In this document: positions 1-6,386 of the stretch, one piece after another | How positions within the stretch are numbered: position 1 is the stretch's first letter | Layout of the letters: the number at the start of each line of letters is the position of its first letter | Source of the DNA: a virus | Reading direction: 5' to 3' (one strand) | IMG/VR virus record: IMGVR_UViG_3300027686_000017 | Location: 1 to 34,916 of that record | Length of the DNA stretch: 34,916 bases | Notes under the pieces: model-generated | What the model was told of the DNA's origin: nothing | Database searches by the model: none | Seen by the model: only the letters and a program-made list of their open reading frames with translations | Made by a program: the position numbers and the translations under genes

Positions 1-40
1 CACCAGTAATCTTATCAAGTATTTTCTCGTTGACATTCAT
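1..40 (-). CDS. Head morphogenesis protein, 5' fragment (duplicate of the gene at 32711-34807)
   Basis: The minus strand reads ATG at 40-38 and gives MNVNEKILDKITG before running off the window edge. The full-length gene at 32711-34807 begins MNVNEQILDKITA, so this is the same gene cut by the linearisation point. The two copies differ at K/Q and G/A plus one silent change. All differences keep the frame. It should not be counted as a second gene. Confidence 0.85.
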   Translation of the reverse strand, partial: MNVNEKILDKITG

Positions 41-46
41 TATTCA

Positions 47-133
47 TTACCCAAATGGCGACATTGGTGGCATTGGCGAAGGTCTTTTTTCCTCTTTATC
101 AATCACGATAAACCTAACAAAAGCAGATAACAT
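47..133 (-). CDS. Small 28-residue protein between portal and head gene (copy 1)
   Basis: This is a short minus-strand frame, ATG at 133-131 to TAA at 49-47, lying between the portal gene and the Mu F-like head gene. The product has a hydrophobic N-terminal half and a proline/methionine-rich end (RPSPMPPMSPFG). The second copy at 34814-34900 differs by two amino-acid substitutions (F to V, K to E) with no frame break, which is weak support for coding. The ribosome-binding site is poor. Function is unknown; its place between portal and minor head protein would fit a minor structural or assembly protein, but a non-coding spacer is possible. Confidence 0.4.
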   Translation of the reverse strand: MLSAFVRFIVIDKEEKRPSPMPPMSPFG

Positions 134-175
134 TCCATTGGTGCTAGATTTATTATAAATCCTATCATGATTTAT

Positions 176-1486
176 TTAATCAAGGTTCATTGGGTTCTGT
201 AAGTCAATCCTATCTCTTTCATCTTCAACAGAAACATCATTAGCTATTACTTCACCCTTCTTCATGTTGTGTAAGAATGTTTCATGGCTTATTCCGCCTG
301 ATTGCCAAGCACCCATTAACGCTGTAAGGTCTTGTGCAGAAATCTTAGTGTCAGAGAAGTCAGTGTTTAGCTCTACTTCAATATCACCACTAACGCCTTC
401 CCATTCAGCCATTAAAGACAATGCCTTTGCAATACCTTCTTGAACTGATAACACAGCACCAACCAATACGGATGATTCAGAGTTTTGTCTGAGTCTTACT
501 GCTTCTGCTGACTCGACACCTGTTTTTTCTGTTTGTAATAGACTAGCACCAAGACTTGCCATAATGCTTCGTTTTTCTTCTACAGCCTTTTCTAATGCTT
601 GCAGTCCTTGACCAGTAAATTCTAAGTACCCAGCTCTACTAGACGAATCTGGCAATATCCAAGCTGAACCTGAACCAATTTTTAACTCACTGTCACCATC
701 AATTCCTGTTACATAAGGCGTAGGCAACGCTGTAAAGTGTCTGCCATGCTCTAAGTCAGCACTGGTTCTATACATTGACAGGTTAGTATCAACTAATGAC
801 ATCAGAGGCGGTTGTGTTGGATTAAGATTTAATTCATTACCACTTAATGCTACAAATGGGATTTCATTTAATGCTTGACCAACTTTAGTAGGATATATTT
901 CATTCCATAGACTCCAACCTTGCGAATCTCTCCAAATTCTAACAACATATTTACCATCTTCATCTATCATTAACTCTCTGTACTGAACTTCATAAGTCAT
1001 GTCATAAGTATCATTTAACGCATGAGCAACATAAGTTTCTTTTAAAACGATAACATCATCCATCCAGTTAGTCATTTGCTCTGTAGTGTAACCTGACAAA
1101 TAAGCCCTATCTTCCGTTCTGTCAATTAGTATTCCTTGTCTACCCATTAAGAGTTGCTCGGATAGCATATTAGAAATGAAATCTTTTAGGCTTACACCTG
1201 TACCTGTAATGTCTTGTGCTAATTCTAAAATTCTGTCAGGTGCATTTATGACTGGCTCAATACGCATAACAGCACCAACAAGCCCTTGTACTGTGTTCTT
1301 AATTGCATTGACATACATTGCTCTCATTACATAAGATTCGTATGATTTTTTGTCTTGACTTGATAGCTTAGGTAAGTAAACCTCACCTTTTTCTTTAACT
1401 TTATCTGAGCCTAAAAAAGAATCTCTGACCCTTGTCCACTTATTCTCTGTTTCTATATACAATGGATGTTTGCTTTCAATTCCCAT
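176..1486 (-). CDS. Portal protein (DUF4055 family)
   Basis: A 436-residue protein that resembles the DUF4055 family of phage portal proteins: an N-terminal segment with the signature region around KSYESYVMRAMYVNAIKNTVQGLVG (roughly residues 48-72), a central beta-rich region and a long helical C-terminal part with EKRSIMASLGASLLQ and ESAEAVRLRQ (about residues 300-335), as in the portal stem and crown. Portals form the dodecameric ring at the capsid vertex through which the terminase packages DNA. The gene starts 3 bases after the large-terminase gene ends and precedes the Mu F-like head gene across the window join, the usual terminase-portal-minor head order. Length is normal for the family. 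Confidence is high from both sequence and position. Confidence 0.88.
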   Translation of the reverse strand: MGIESKHPLYIETENKWTRVRDSFLGSDKVKEKGEVYLPKLSSQDKKSYESYVMRAMYVNAIKNTVQGLVGAVMRIEPVINAPDRILELAQDITGTGVSLKDFISNMLSEQLLMGRQGILIDRTEDRAYLSGYTTEQMTNWMDDVIVLKETYVAHALNDTYDMTYEVQYRELMIDEDGKYVVRIWRDSQGWSLWNEIYPTKVGQALNEIPFVALSGNELNLNPTQPPLMSLVDTNLSMYRTSADLEHGRHFTALPTPYVTGIDGDSELKIGSGSAWILPDSSSRAGYLEFTGQGLQALEKAVEEKRSIMASLGASLLQTEKTGVESAEAVRLRQNSESSVLVGAVLSVQEGIAKALSLMAEWEGVSGDIEVELNTDFSDTKISAQDLTALMGAWQSGGISHETFLHNMKKGEVIANDVSVEDERDRIDLQNPMNLD

Positions 1487-1489
1487 CTT

Positions 1490-2689
1490 TTAAACTCCTA
1501 TAACTTTAGCCAATCGTGGTTGTCCTTTTCTTTTAATCATTGGTTGCAATGCATATCTTAAAGCATCAATATAGTGATTATTAGAATCAACTATAGCTGG
1601 CAATATATCCTCTGTCAACCTATCTACTTTATAACTATATTTTAGAAATTCACTGGCTGTTTCCATACACCTACTATGAATATACACCTGTCTGAAACTT
1701 CTTATAAATTCTATACCATCTTCAATACTGCCGCCCCACTTGTGAACTGACTCAATTCTATATCCTTGCCTTCTAATATAGCTTATGGACTCAGGTCTAG
1801 CACTATCTGCTCTTATTATATGCTGTTTTGACATTGGAATTTCATCTATTAGTTTGTAGGTGTGGTCTAACTCGACTTGTCTGCCACCAGCTTCATAATC
1901 AATCCACAAACAATTGTCAAAAATATGGCATCTTAAAATAACTGTAGGGTCTTGGGAGAAGCCCCAATCTAATCCATAATAAAAAGTAGCATCAGGTGGT
2001 GCTACAAAGTCCATTACTGTCGATTTGTTTTTAAATATTTGTGCCTCAGTTGCTTTTCTGCACTCACCTTCCCAGATATGTAAGTAATCATTGTAATCTA
2101 ATGCTTTTTGATACTCCATCTCAGCTTTTAACTCATCCGTAAAATATGGGTTCTCATCCCAGTTAACTTTAACTGTGAGCTGGTCTGGTCTTTGATTGAC
2201 TATAAACTGTTGGTAAGTAGGGTCTGTTTCTAAGTTAGGATTAAGCGACAACCACAACTCAGAATTTTTTTTGCGTAAAATCGTTGGCGTAAGGATTCTC
2301 CAAGATATAGCTGGAATAGTTTGACATTCTTCAGCCCATGTAATGTCTATTCCTTCGAGAGATTTAATTTGTTGTGGGTCATGTTTAAGTCCATGAAAGA
2401 TAAACTCTGTGCCATTCTTGCCTCTAATAGAATCTCTATACACAGTGTAAAATTTTCCGAGGTCATATTTCTCAACGCAAGTAGATAGTAACTTATGAAC
2501 TGAATCCCTGATTGAGCCTTGAACTTCACGAGTGCAAAGTATTCGTTTCTTTTCTTTTAAACCTATTACTAACAATGCTAAAGCAAATGATGTAGATTTA
2601 CCACCACCTCGACCACCATAAAACGCTTTTACAGAATGTGGCTCTAGCAAACCCTCAAAGACATCTGGGATTTGTATCTTAGAAATCAT
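1490..2689 (-). CDS. terL: Terminase large subunit (TerL, Terminase_3-like)
   Basis: The DNA-packaging motor ATPase and nuclease, 399 residues. Walker A is GGRGGGKS at residues 25-32 and Walker B is IDITWAEE at 114-121, followed by a coupling motif near LSLNP (147-151). The RNase H-like nuclease half holds the expected acidic residues: D241 in YYGLDWG, D295 in IRADSARPES and D375 in the NNHYIDALRYAL segment. This arrangement fits the PBSX/SPP1-type Terminase_3 family. The start overlaps the small-terminase stop by 4 bases (ATGA), so the two are translationally coupled. All catalytic positions that I can recognise are intact. Confidence 0.95.
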   Translation of the reverse strand: MISKIQIPDVFEGLLEPHSVKAFYGGRGGGKSTSFALALLVIGLKEKKRILCTREVQGSIRDSVHKLLSTCVEKYDLGKFYTVYRDSIRGKNGTEFIFHGLKHDPQQIKSLEGIDITWAEECQTIPAISWRILTPTILRKKNSELWLSLNPNLETDPTYQQFIVNQRPDQLTVKVNWDENPYFTDELKAEMEYQKALDYNDYLHIWEGECRKATEAQIFKNKSTVMDFVAPPDATFYYGLDWGFSQDPTVILRCHIFDNCLWIDYEAGGRQVELDHTYKLIDEIPMSKQHIIRADSARPESISYIRRQGYRIESVHKWGGSIEDGIEFIRSFRQVYIHSRCMETASEFLKYSYKVDRLTEDILPAIVDSNNHYIDALRYALQPMIKRKGQPRLAKVIGV

Positions 2690-3036
2690 TTTGACTTAAC
2701 GAACTCTACCTGTACTGAGAAATCACCTTCTACATCAAGCTCTTGTCGTTCTACATAGCCACGACCCTTTCCTTGTGTCTTTAGAAATAGGTCTATGGCT
2801 CGTAACTTAACAGTTTCATTAGTAGTAGCCATTAAAGAATGTAATCCTTCCTCTGCAATGTCTAGGCTTTCTTCTCTTATATCTTGCAGTTGGTCTTTAT
2901 CTTTCAAGGCTCTATCTCTTACAGCAATTCTTGAGATGTCAACTCCATACTCTTTTTTATAAAGCCTTACAGCTCTAGCATAGAGTCCTGCACTCTCTCT
3001 AAGTCCACCCCAAAATTCATCATTTGATAATTTCAT
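2686..3036 (-). CDS. terS: Terminase small subunit
   Basis: A 116-residue, largely helical protein directly upstream of and overlapping the large terminase by 4 bases. The centre (REESLDIAEEGLHSLM, about residues 54-69) and the NETVKLRAIDLFLKTQGKGRG segment (about 73-93) look like the oligomerisation helices found in many small terminases, which bind the packaging site and load DNA onto the motor. The N-terminal helices (SRIAVRDRALKDKDQL) would be the DNA-binding part. The family is divergent, so the call rests on both gene order and the characteristic central segment. Confidence 0.8.
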   Translation of the reverse strand: MKLSNDEFWGGLRESAGLYARAVRLYKKEYGVDISRIAVRDRALKDKDQLQDIREESLDIAEEGLHSLMATTNETVKLRAIDLFLKTQGKGRGYVERQELDVEGDFSVQVEFVKSK

Positions 3037-3040
3037 GTTT

Positions 3041-3060
3041 TTGTTAAGTTTTGTTAAGTT
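3041..3060. repeat. Exact tandem 10-bp repeat before the small terminase gene
   Basis: The plus strand carries two head-to-tail copies of TTGTTAAGTT, filling the short gap between the SSB-like gene and the small terminase start at 3036. It could be a protein-binding site, part of a packaging start site or chance AT-rich repetition. Only the repeat itself is certain. Confidence 0.6.
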
Positions 3061-3398
3061 TAAAAATCATCATCATCAGGAAAATCTCTACCCTTATCAC
3101 CCATAAATGGTTCGTTAACTGCTGATTCTACAGCATTTGCTACAAAAGGCAACTCAACCTTACCTGTAAGCATTTTGTTTCCTGTGCTTGTTACATACAA
3201 TTCATCTGTATATTGTTTTGTAACATCATCCCAAGTATTTCTAAATCTAAAAGCTATTTCTAAGTCTTTACCATCTACATTTATATAGGCTTTTAGAATA
3301 GGTTTCTTTGTTGCTTGTATAGCTTCAACACCTTTTTTGCTAAATAATCCTTGTGCAATAAAAATAGTTGATGTGTTTGGTTTTGCTTCGTATGCCAT
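3060..3398 (-). CDS. Probable ssDNA-binding protein (acidic C-terminal tail)
   Basis: A 112-residue protein whose body has alternating hydrophobic and charged stretches compatible with a beta-barrel (LKAYINVDGKDLEIAFRFRN; DELYVTSTGNKMLTGKVELP) and which ends in a strongly acidic tail with a terminal phenylalanine, DFPDDDDF. Bacterial SSB ends in a DDDIPF-type tip, and T7 gp2.5 ends in an acidic tail with a final Phe; both recruit partner enzymes through it. The neighbourhood (annealing protein upstream) also suits an SSB role. There is no clear family signature, so the function is inferred from the tail, size and context. It starts in a TAATG overlap with the gene at 3398-3781. Confidence 0.45.
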   Translation of the reverse strand: MAYEAKPNTSTIFIAQGLFSKKGVEAIQATKKPILKAYINVDGKDLEIAFRFRNTWDDVTKQYTDELYVTSTGNKMLTGKVELPFVANAVESAVNEPFMGDKGRDFPDDDDF

Positions 3399-3781
3399 TA
3401 TTTTTTACTCCTAATTTTTGATAATAATGAGTAGCTTTTTGTTACTAAACTACCCAATTGTTCTACTGTAATTGTATTAGTGCCATCTGACCGAATTGAT
3501 GCAGGTAGCCATCCTTTTTTAGTAGACATTCTGTTAATAGCTTTTGATGTAAAAACCACTCCATGAAACGCCTGACAATGAGCAACACTGTAACCTTTAA
3601 TAGTTGACCATTTTAGTATGTCTTTATCATTGGTTGTCCACCCTCTCATACTTTGAGCGTGTGCAACAGTCCAACCTAAGTCATTCTTTAATCTGAGTAT
3701 CTCTATTCTGTCTGTAAATCTGTCTTTATAAGCAAGTGAAGGGTCGCTTAGATGTTCTATAAATTGCTCATAAGTAATCAT
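3398..3781 (-). CDS. Hypothetical protein with two 27-residue 'VAHxQ' repeats
   Basis: A 127-residue protein not matched to a named family. Residues 36-62 and 63-89 are two imperfect 27-residue repeats sharing the core G(W/Y)(T/S)VAHxQ, followed by a variable stretch and a lysine. The repeats look like a helix-turn unit and somewhat resemble ankyrin-like 'G-x-T-x-x-H' phrasing, but two units are too few to decide. The C-terminus is basic (SKIRSKK). It starts after a 133-bp structured leader with a good ribosome-binding site (GGAGAG) and overlaps the downstream SSB-like gene by one base. Function unknown. Confidence 0.7.
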   Translation of the reverse strand: MITYEQFIEHLSDPSLAYKDRFTDRIEILRLKNDLGWTVAHAQSMRGWTTNDKDILKWSTIKGYSVAHCQAFHGVVFTSKAINRMSTKKGWLPASIRSDGTNTITVEQLGSLVTKSYSLLSKIRSKK

Positions 3782-3914
3782 TCACTCTCCAAATTAGTAG
3801 TTACTTAGGGTAACAACTCCCCGATACGACATCTCTGCCAACCTAACGAGGGAAAGGTTTAGGGAATGAAAGCCCTAGTAAAACCCCCGAATACTGTTTC
3901 GGCTACAGTAATTC
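3782..3914 (-). ncRNA. Candidate structured leader RNA
   Basis: A 133-base gene-free stretch between the annealing-protein stop and the next start, about 44% GC by my count and clearly richer than its surroundings. Reading the minus strand I see four hairpins: ACTGT/ACAGT (3893-3909), TAGGG/CCCTA (3860-3877, extendable by GGTT/AACC), GGCA-GAGA-TGTC with a GNRA loop (3828-3839), and GTTAC/GTAAC (3800-3814). A motif recurs twice: GTATTCGGGG (3885-3894) and GTATCGGGG (3819-3827). This is compatible with a regulatory leader or a processed small RNA. I cannot assign it to a known riboswitch class. Confidence 0.45.
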
Positions 3915-4511
3915 TTAAATTGTTGCTACAGGATTTTCAAATAATCTAGCGTGGTAATCCTGTACTTGTACTAAGCCTTTATCACTGGCTTCTTCATAAA
4001 TATTTGTAGCCAGCTCTATATCTCCATTAGCTTTTGCTATATCTAAATCATCTTTCATTTGTACAACTTTAGCACCATATTGTTGTGCTGGTGTTAAGGG
4101 TTTATTATACGCACTTGGTTCTTTTTTAGGTTTTGAATTAGAAAAATCTTCTGCTTCACATTCCGAGTAGTGTCCTAGCGTGTAAAAACCACAATTTTTT
4201 AACAGACTGCGACTTAATGCTCTTTTTTGAGCCATCTCCAATAAATAGAAATTGTTACAGCTCTTGCCTATCTTTGGACTGTTCATAGCTGAAGCAAACA
4301 TTGTAATAGGCGGTTTACCTTCAAGGGTAGTAATACACTCCATAGCACAATAAGTTTCAGTACATGCAATAATTTTATACTCTACCTTAACTTTAGACTT
4401 AGCTTCAATCTTCTCAATGCCCTCTCTCTTAATAATTGTGTAGTGAGCATGTGGAAACATATCTGTTTTTTCCAAGCCATATTTTAAATACAAATCTTTT
4501 AATACACTCAT
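3915..4511 (-). CDS. Probable single-strand annealing (ERF/Sak-type) recombination protein
   Basis: A 198-residue protein. The N-terminal half is beta-rich (KVKVEYKIIACTETYCAMECITT), followed by a helix with YLLEMAQKRALSRSLLKNCGFY (about residues 89-110), which resembles the 'EMAxTRAxGRAL' signature of ERF and related phage annealing proteins. A charged linker (SNSKPKKEPS) then leads to a short helical tail. Such proteins anneal complementary strands during phage recombination and replication. The ATGA overlap with the winged-helix gene and proximity to nuclease and SSB-like genes support a recombination role. The family match is from memory of the signature only, so confidence is moderate. 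Confidence 0.5.
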   Translation of the reverse strand: MSVLKDLYLKYGLEKTDMFPHAHYTIIKREGIEKIEAKSKVKVEYKIIACTETYCAMECITTLEGKPPITMFASAMNSPKIGKSCNNFYLLEMAQKRALSRSLLKNCGFYTLGHYSECEAEDFSNSKPKKEPSAYNKPLTPAQQYGAKVVQMKDDLDIAKANGDIELATNIYEEASDKGLVQVQDYHARLFENPVATI

Positions 4512-4735
4512 TATGTTCTCCCTTTATAAACATACTCAGCCCACTTACATTGCACATCAAATCTGTTTGTACCTTCTACTATATTGGTATCAAACACATG
4601 ACCAAGTTGTTTTAAATCAAATATTACAGCCGCTAATCTCATAATGCCATAAGTATCATCTGCTTGGCGTGGCGTAATACTTCCTTTAGTCCTAACATAC
4701 GCTAGGACTTGTTCTTTTTGATTACTCATTTTCAT
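4511..4735 (-). CDS. Small winged-helix (HTH_39-like) protein
   Basis: 74 residues. The pattern QKEQVLAYVRTKGSITPRQA followed by a helix with GIMRLAAVIFDLKQLGHVF and a short wing is typical of phage helix-turn-helix domains of the HTH_39 type, which bind DNA as small regulators. I use the ATG at 4735 because AAGGAG lies about 7 bases upstream; the ATG two codons later would also fit. It overlaps the gene on each side by a few bases. It is one of two obvious DNA-binding proteins in the early block and thus a candidate regulator of the repeated promoter motif. Confidence 0.7.
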   Translation of the reverse strand: MKMSNQKEQVLAYVRTKGSITPRQADDTYGIMRLAAVIFDLKQLGHVFDTNIVEGTNRFDVQCKWAEYVYKGRT

Positions 4736-4871
4736 TTTCCATCTCCTTTAAGTCTTTAGATTGTTGTTCTTGCCAATTGACAGGAACTAAATTATCATAA
4801 TGAATACCATCACTAATATAGTAAATTTCACCAGTATCTTCCATTTCTACAACTTCTCTGCTACCCTTCAT
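4722..4871 (-). CDS. Small hypothetical acidic protein (49 aa)
   Basis: I start this gene at the ATG at 4871, which overlaps the stop of the upstream 59-residue gene as ATGA and has AAGGA a suitable distance before it. The open frame extends to 4919, but that longer form would overlap the upstream gene by 52 bases. The product (MKGSREVVEMEDTGEIYYIS..., ending KEMENENE) is acidic, with a short beta-like core. No family recognised. It overlaps the winged-helix gene start. Confidence 0.55.
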   Translation of the reverse strand: MKGSREVVEMEDTGEIYYISDGIHYDNLVPVNWQEQQSKDLKEMENENE

Positions 4872-5047
4872 CTTAACCATCCTTGCATGTGTACCACATA
4901 CGGAGTTAATCCAATACAAAATCCTAAAACAAAGTACCTGCCTTGTTTTGTAGATTTTTTAAATTTTTGATGAGGGATTTGATTTCGTCTAAACTCACTT
5001 TGAATAAATCCATGTTTCCATAAGAAATGCTTTATAGTTCTAATCAT
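4868..5047 (-). CDS. Small basic hypothetical protein (59 aa)
   Basis: Minus-strand frame from ATG at 5047 to TGA at 4870-4868. Its start forms TAATG with the stop of the zinc-finger-like gene upstream, and GGAG lies before it; its stop forms ATGA with the next gene. These tight couplings on both sides are the main support. The product is basic, begins MIRTIKHFLWKHGF, and contains a hydrophobic run (YFVLGFCIGLTPYVV, about residues 38-52) that might be a membrane segment. No family recognised. Confidence 0.6.
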   Translation of the reverse strand: MIRTIKHFLWKHGFIQSEFRRNQIPHQKFKKSTKQGRYFVLGFCIGLTPYVVHMQGWLR

Positions 5048-5199
5048 TATTTTTTCTCCTTAATAATGTTTGCACATTTAGTTGAACAACAAATTGTGTC
5101 ATATCTCATTGGCTCAATACCAAATCCAAAACCAGTTCTTGAATTGCATATCCAGCAATAAGTTGGTTGGGTCTGTGTTTTAGTTGTGTCTTTAGTCAT
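5047..5199 (-). CDS. Small zinc-ribbon-like protein (50 aa)
   Basis: ATG at 5199 preceded by a strong AAGGAG ribosome-binding site, ending at TAA 5049-5047. The product contains CWIC (residues 15-18) and, after about 19 residues, CCSTKC (37-42). That gives two cysteine pairs spaced like a small zinc ribbon, in a context (YCWIC...CCSTKCAN) often seen in phage treble-clef or ribbon proteins. It is the first gene downstream of promoter-like site 5255-5283. The target (DNA, RNA or protein) cannot be read from the sequence. Confidence 0.7.
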   Translation of the reverse strand: MTKDTTKTQTQPTYCWICNSRTGFGFGIEPMRYDTICCSTKCANIIKEKK

Positions 5200-5254
5200 T
5201 TGTATCTCCTTGTTTTGGTTAAAAACTGTAAGATTTAATTACCTTACACAGAAC

Positions 5255-5283
5255 ATCTTACGCTCTTAGTTCATATAAAGCAA
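5255..5283 (-). promoter_or_regulatory. Promoter-like site with spacer motif (site B)
   Basis: On the minus strand: TTGCTT (5283-5278), a 17-bp spacer TATATGAACTAAGAGCG, then TAAGAT (5260-5255). The spacer shares ATGAACTAAGAGCG with the ACGAACTAAGGGCG core of site A. The -35 side overlaps the last codons and stop of the Ref/HNH-like gene, and the site ends 56 bases upstream of the zinc-ribbon-like gene start. Confidence 0.6.
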
Positions 5284-5540
5284 GTTTTATTTACTTTATT
5301 TAATAATTGCTCCTGCGTTCCATATACTTCTTCCCAGACTCTCATACCCATGTGATGAATACCTTGTCCGCCTCTATGATGTTCTACGCATAAAGGAATA
5401 GTATTAGAGTCATCAGCCTTCTTGCTTAGACTTGAATATTTATAACCAATTAAATGATGAATTTCAGCAGGCCTCATACAAATCACGCATCCATGTTCAG
5501 CTAATGCTTCAAATCTAATTTTGCGTTCTTTCGGTTTCAT
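5271..5540 (-). CDS. Ref/HNH-like nuclease (RecA-dependent nuclease family)
   Basis: 89 residues with a metal-binding layout characteristic of HNH/Ref nucleases: C18xxC21, PAEIHH with H28/H29, then C51xxHH (H54/H55), RGGQGIHHMG with H62/H63, and a terminal WEEVYGTQEQLL helix. Phage P1 Ref cuts DNA at RecA-made D-loops; the family's core, without P1 Ref's long N-terminal arm, is about this size. The start overlaps the alpha-CTD-like gene by 26 bases. It would act with the annealing protein and VRR-NUC in recombination. The stop codon lies inside promoter-like site B. Confidence 0.75.
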   Translation of the reverse strand: MKPKERKIRFEALAEHGCVICMRPAEIHHLIGYKYSSLSKKADDSNTIPLCVEHHRGGQGIHHMGMRVWEEVYGTQEQLLNKVNKTCFI

Positions 5541-5904
5541 ATTGTTTCTTTAATTTACGCCACAAATCCAATCCTTCGCCTATTTCTTTTAGAGAACCTC
5601 TGCCCAAGTTAGGAACTTTTAGTAAACTTCGAGTACCATAATCAGATTTTGCATTATAAAGATGCTCTAAATGTTCCATTGTGTAAATATTTTCAGCTTT
5701 AAAAATACCTCTAACTCTCGCATTAAATTCACAATTTTCAACAGGTGTGTGTTTTTCTTCATCATAAACATTCTTTACAAAATGTTTAAATTCTCTATTA
5801 AAATTCGTCAACATATAATTTTCAAAATTTACTGGTGCTTGTCTTTGCATTTTTAATTTCATCATTTCAATAAATATAATACTTCTTGCTTCTTCTACAT
5901 TCAT
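5515..5904 (-). CDS. RNA polymerase alpha C-terminal-domain-like protein
   Basis: 129 residues. The second half closely follows bacterial RpoA alpha-CTD: NARVRGIFKAENI (61-73) aligns with the helix carrying E. coli R265, and LLKVPNLGRGSLKEI (94-108) aligns with the HhH hairpin. R63 matches R265, N99 matches N294, G101 matches G296, S104 matches S299 and E107 matches E302. N268 becomes G and K298 becomes G. The first 55 residues are a helical extension with no recognised family. The alpha-CTD contacts DNA UP elements and activators, so this protein could compete with or replace it; that is inference. It sits in an early operon, starting at the stop of the DUF1367 gene. Confidence 0.72.
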   Translation of the reverse strand: MNVEEARSIIFIEMMKLKMQRQAPVNFENYMLTNFNREFKHFVKNVYDEEKHTPVENCEFNARVRGIFKAENIYTMEHLEHLYNAKSDYGTRSLLKVPNLGRGSLKEIGEGLDLWRKLKKQYETERTQN

Positions 5905-6386
5905 TAGTAAAACCCCTCTAATTGTTTGACAGTATTGTCTAAATCATCATCTGAGTAATTAGTTAAAACATGTTCTAAAATAACTTTGGTTGTAAGTTTC
6001 CATAGTTCATTAAATTCTTTTTCATCCATTTTTGCAAATGATATGGACTTTGCTTCAATCCGAACAGAACCATCAATACGATAAACAGCATTAAACATTC
6101 CACACAAAATAATTAAATCTTTACGAAATCGGTCAAAAGACTTTTCAGGTACAACATCTTTCCATTTTGAATCTTCTAAAGAACTAGGTTTCCAATGGTC
6201 AAAAGCAAACTTTACAAGTGAAAACCATTTTTTATGAAACCTGTAATTTCTAGGCTTAACAAAATTTGAAGTTACAACATCATTCTTTATTAACTTGCCA
6301 ACAAACTCTGCTGAAGTTTGGTCTGCTGGAACTAATATTCCATGACTTGCACCTTCTGCTTCATATTTTTGTAGAGTTATCATCAT
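5904..6386 (-). CDS. DUF1367 family protein
   Basis: 160 residues. The segment with VKPRNYRFHKKWFSLVKFAFDHW (about residues 44-66) and the downstream helix resemble DUF1367, a family found in phage replication/recombination (nin-like) regions of lambdoid and other phages. Biochemical function is not established to my knowledge. The start ATGATG overlaps the DUF3310 stop (ATGA), so translation is coupled. No membrane segments or cysteines of note. Confidence 0.65.
   Translation of the reverse strand: MMITLQKYEAEGASHGILVPADQTSAEFVGKLIKNDVVTSNFVKPRNYRFHKKWFSLVKFAFDHWKPSSLEDSKWKDVVPEKSFDRFRKDLIILCGMFNAVYRIDGSVRIEAKSISFAKMDEKEFNELWKLTTKVILEHVLTNYSDDDLDNTVKQLEGFY

Larger units (their letters stand above)
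1..149. repeat. Terminal overlap, copy 1 (genome closes into a circle)
   Basis: This segment matches 34768-34916 without gaps, with 5 substitutions in 149 positions by my comparison (window positions 3, 11, 25, 88 and 112). Both copies contain the first codons of the same head gene and the same 28-residue upstream reading frame. The simplest reading is a circularly permuted or terminally redundant genome whose assembly ends overlap. The substitutions imply that the two ends come from different strain variants or from uncorrected reads. Confidence 0.9.

Noticed and set aside
2347-2529. Second minus-strand frame inside the large terminase gene
   Set aside because: It lies within terL in another frame and shows no independent features.
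3782-3914. tRNA, tmRNA or known riboswitch in the structured leader
   Set aside because: No acceptor/T-arm arrangement or tmRNA core was found, and the sequence does not match the conserved cores I know for glutamine, SAM, preQ1, fluoride or guanidine riboswitches.
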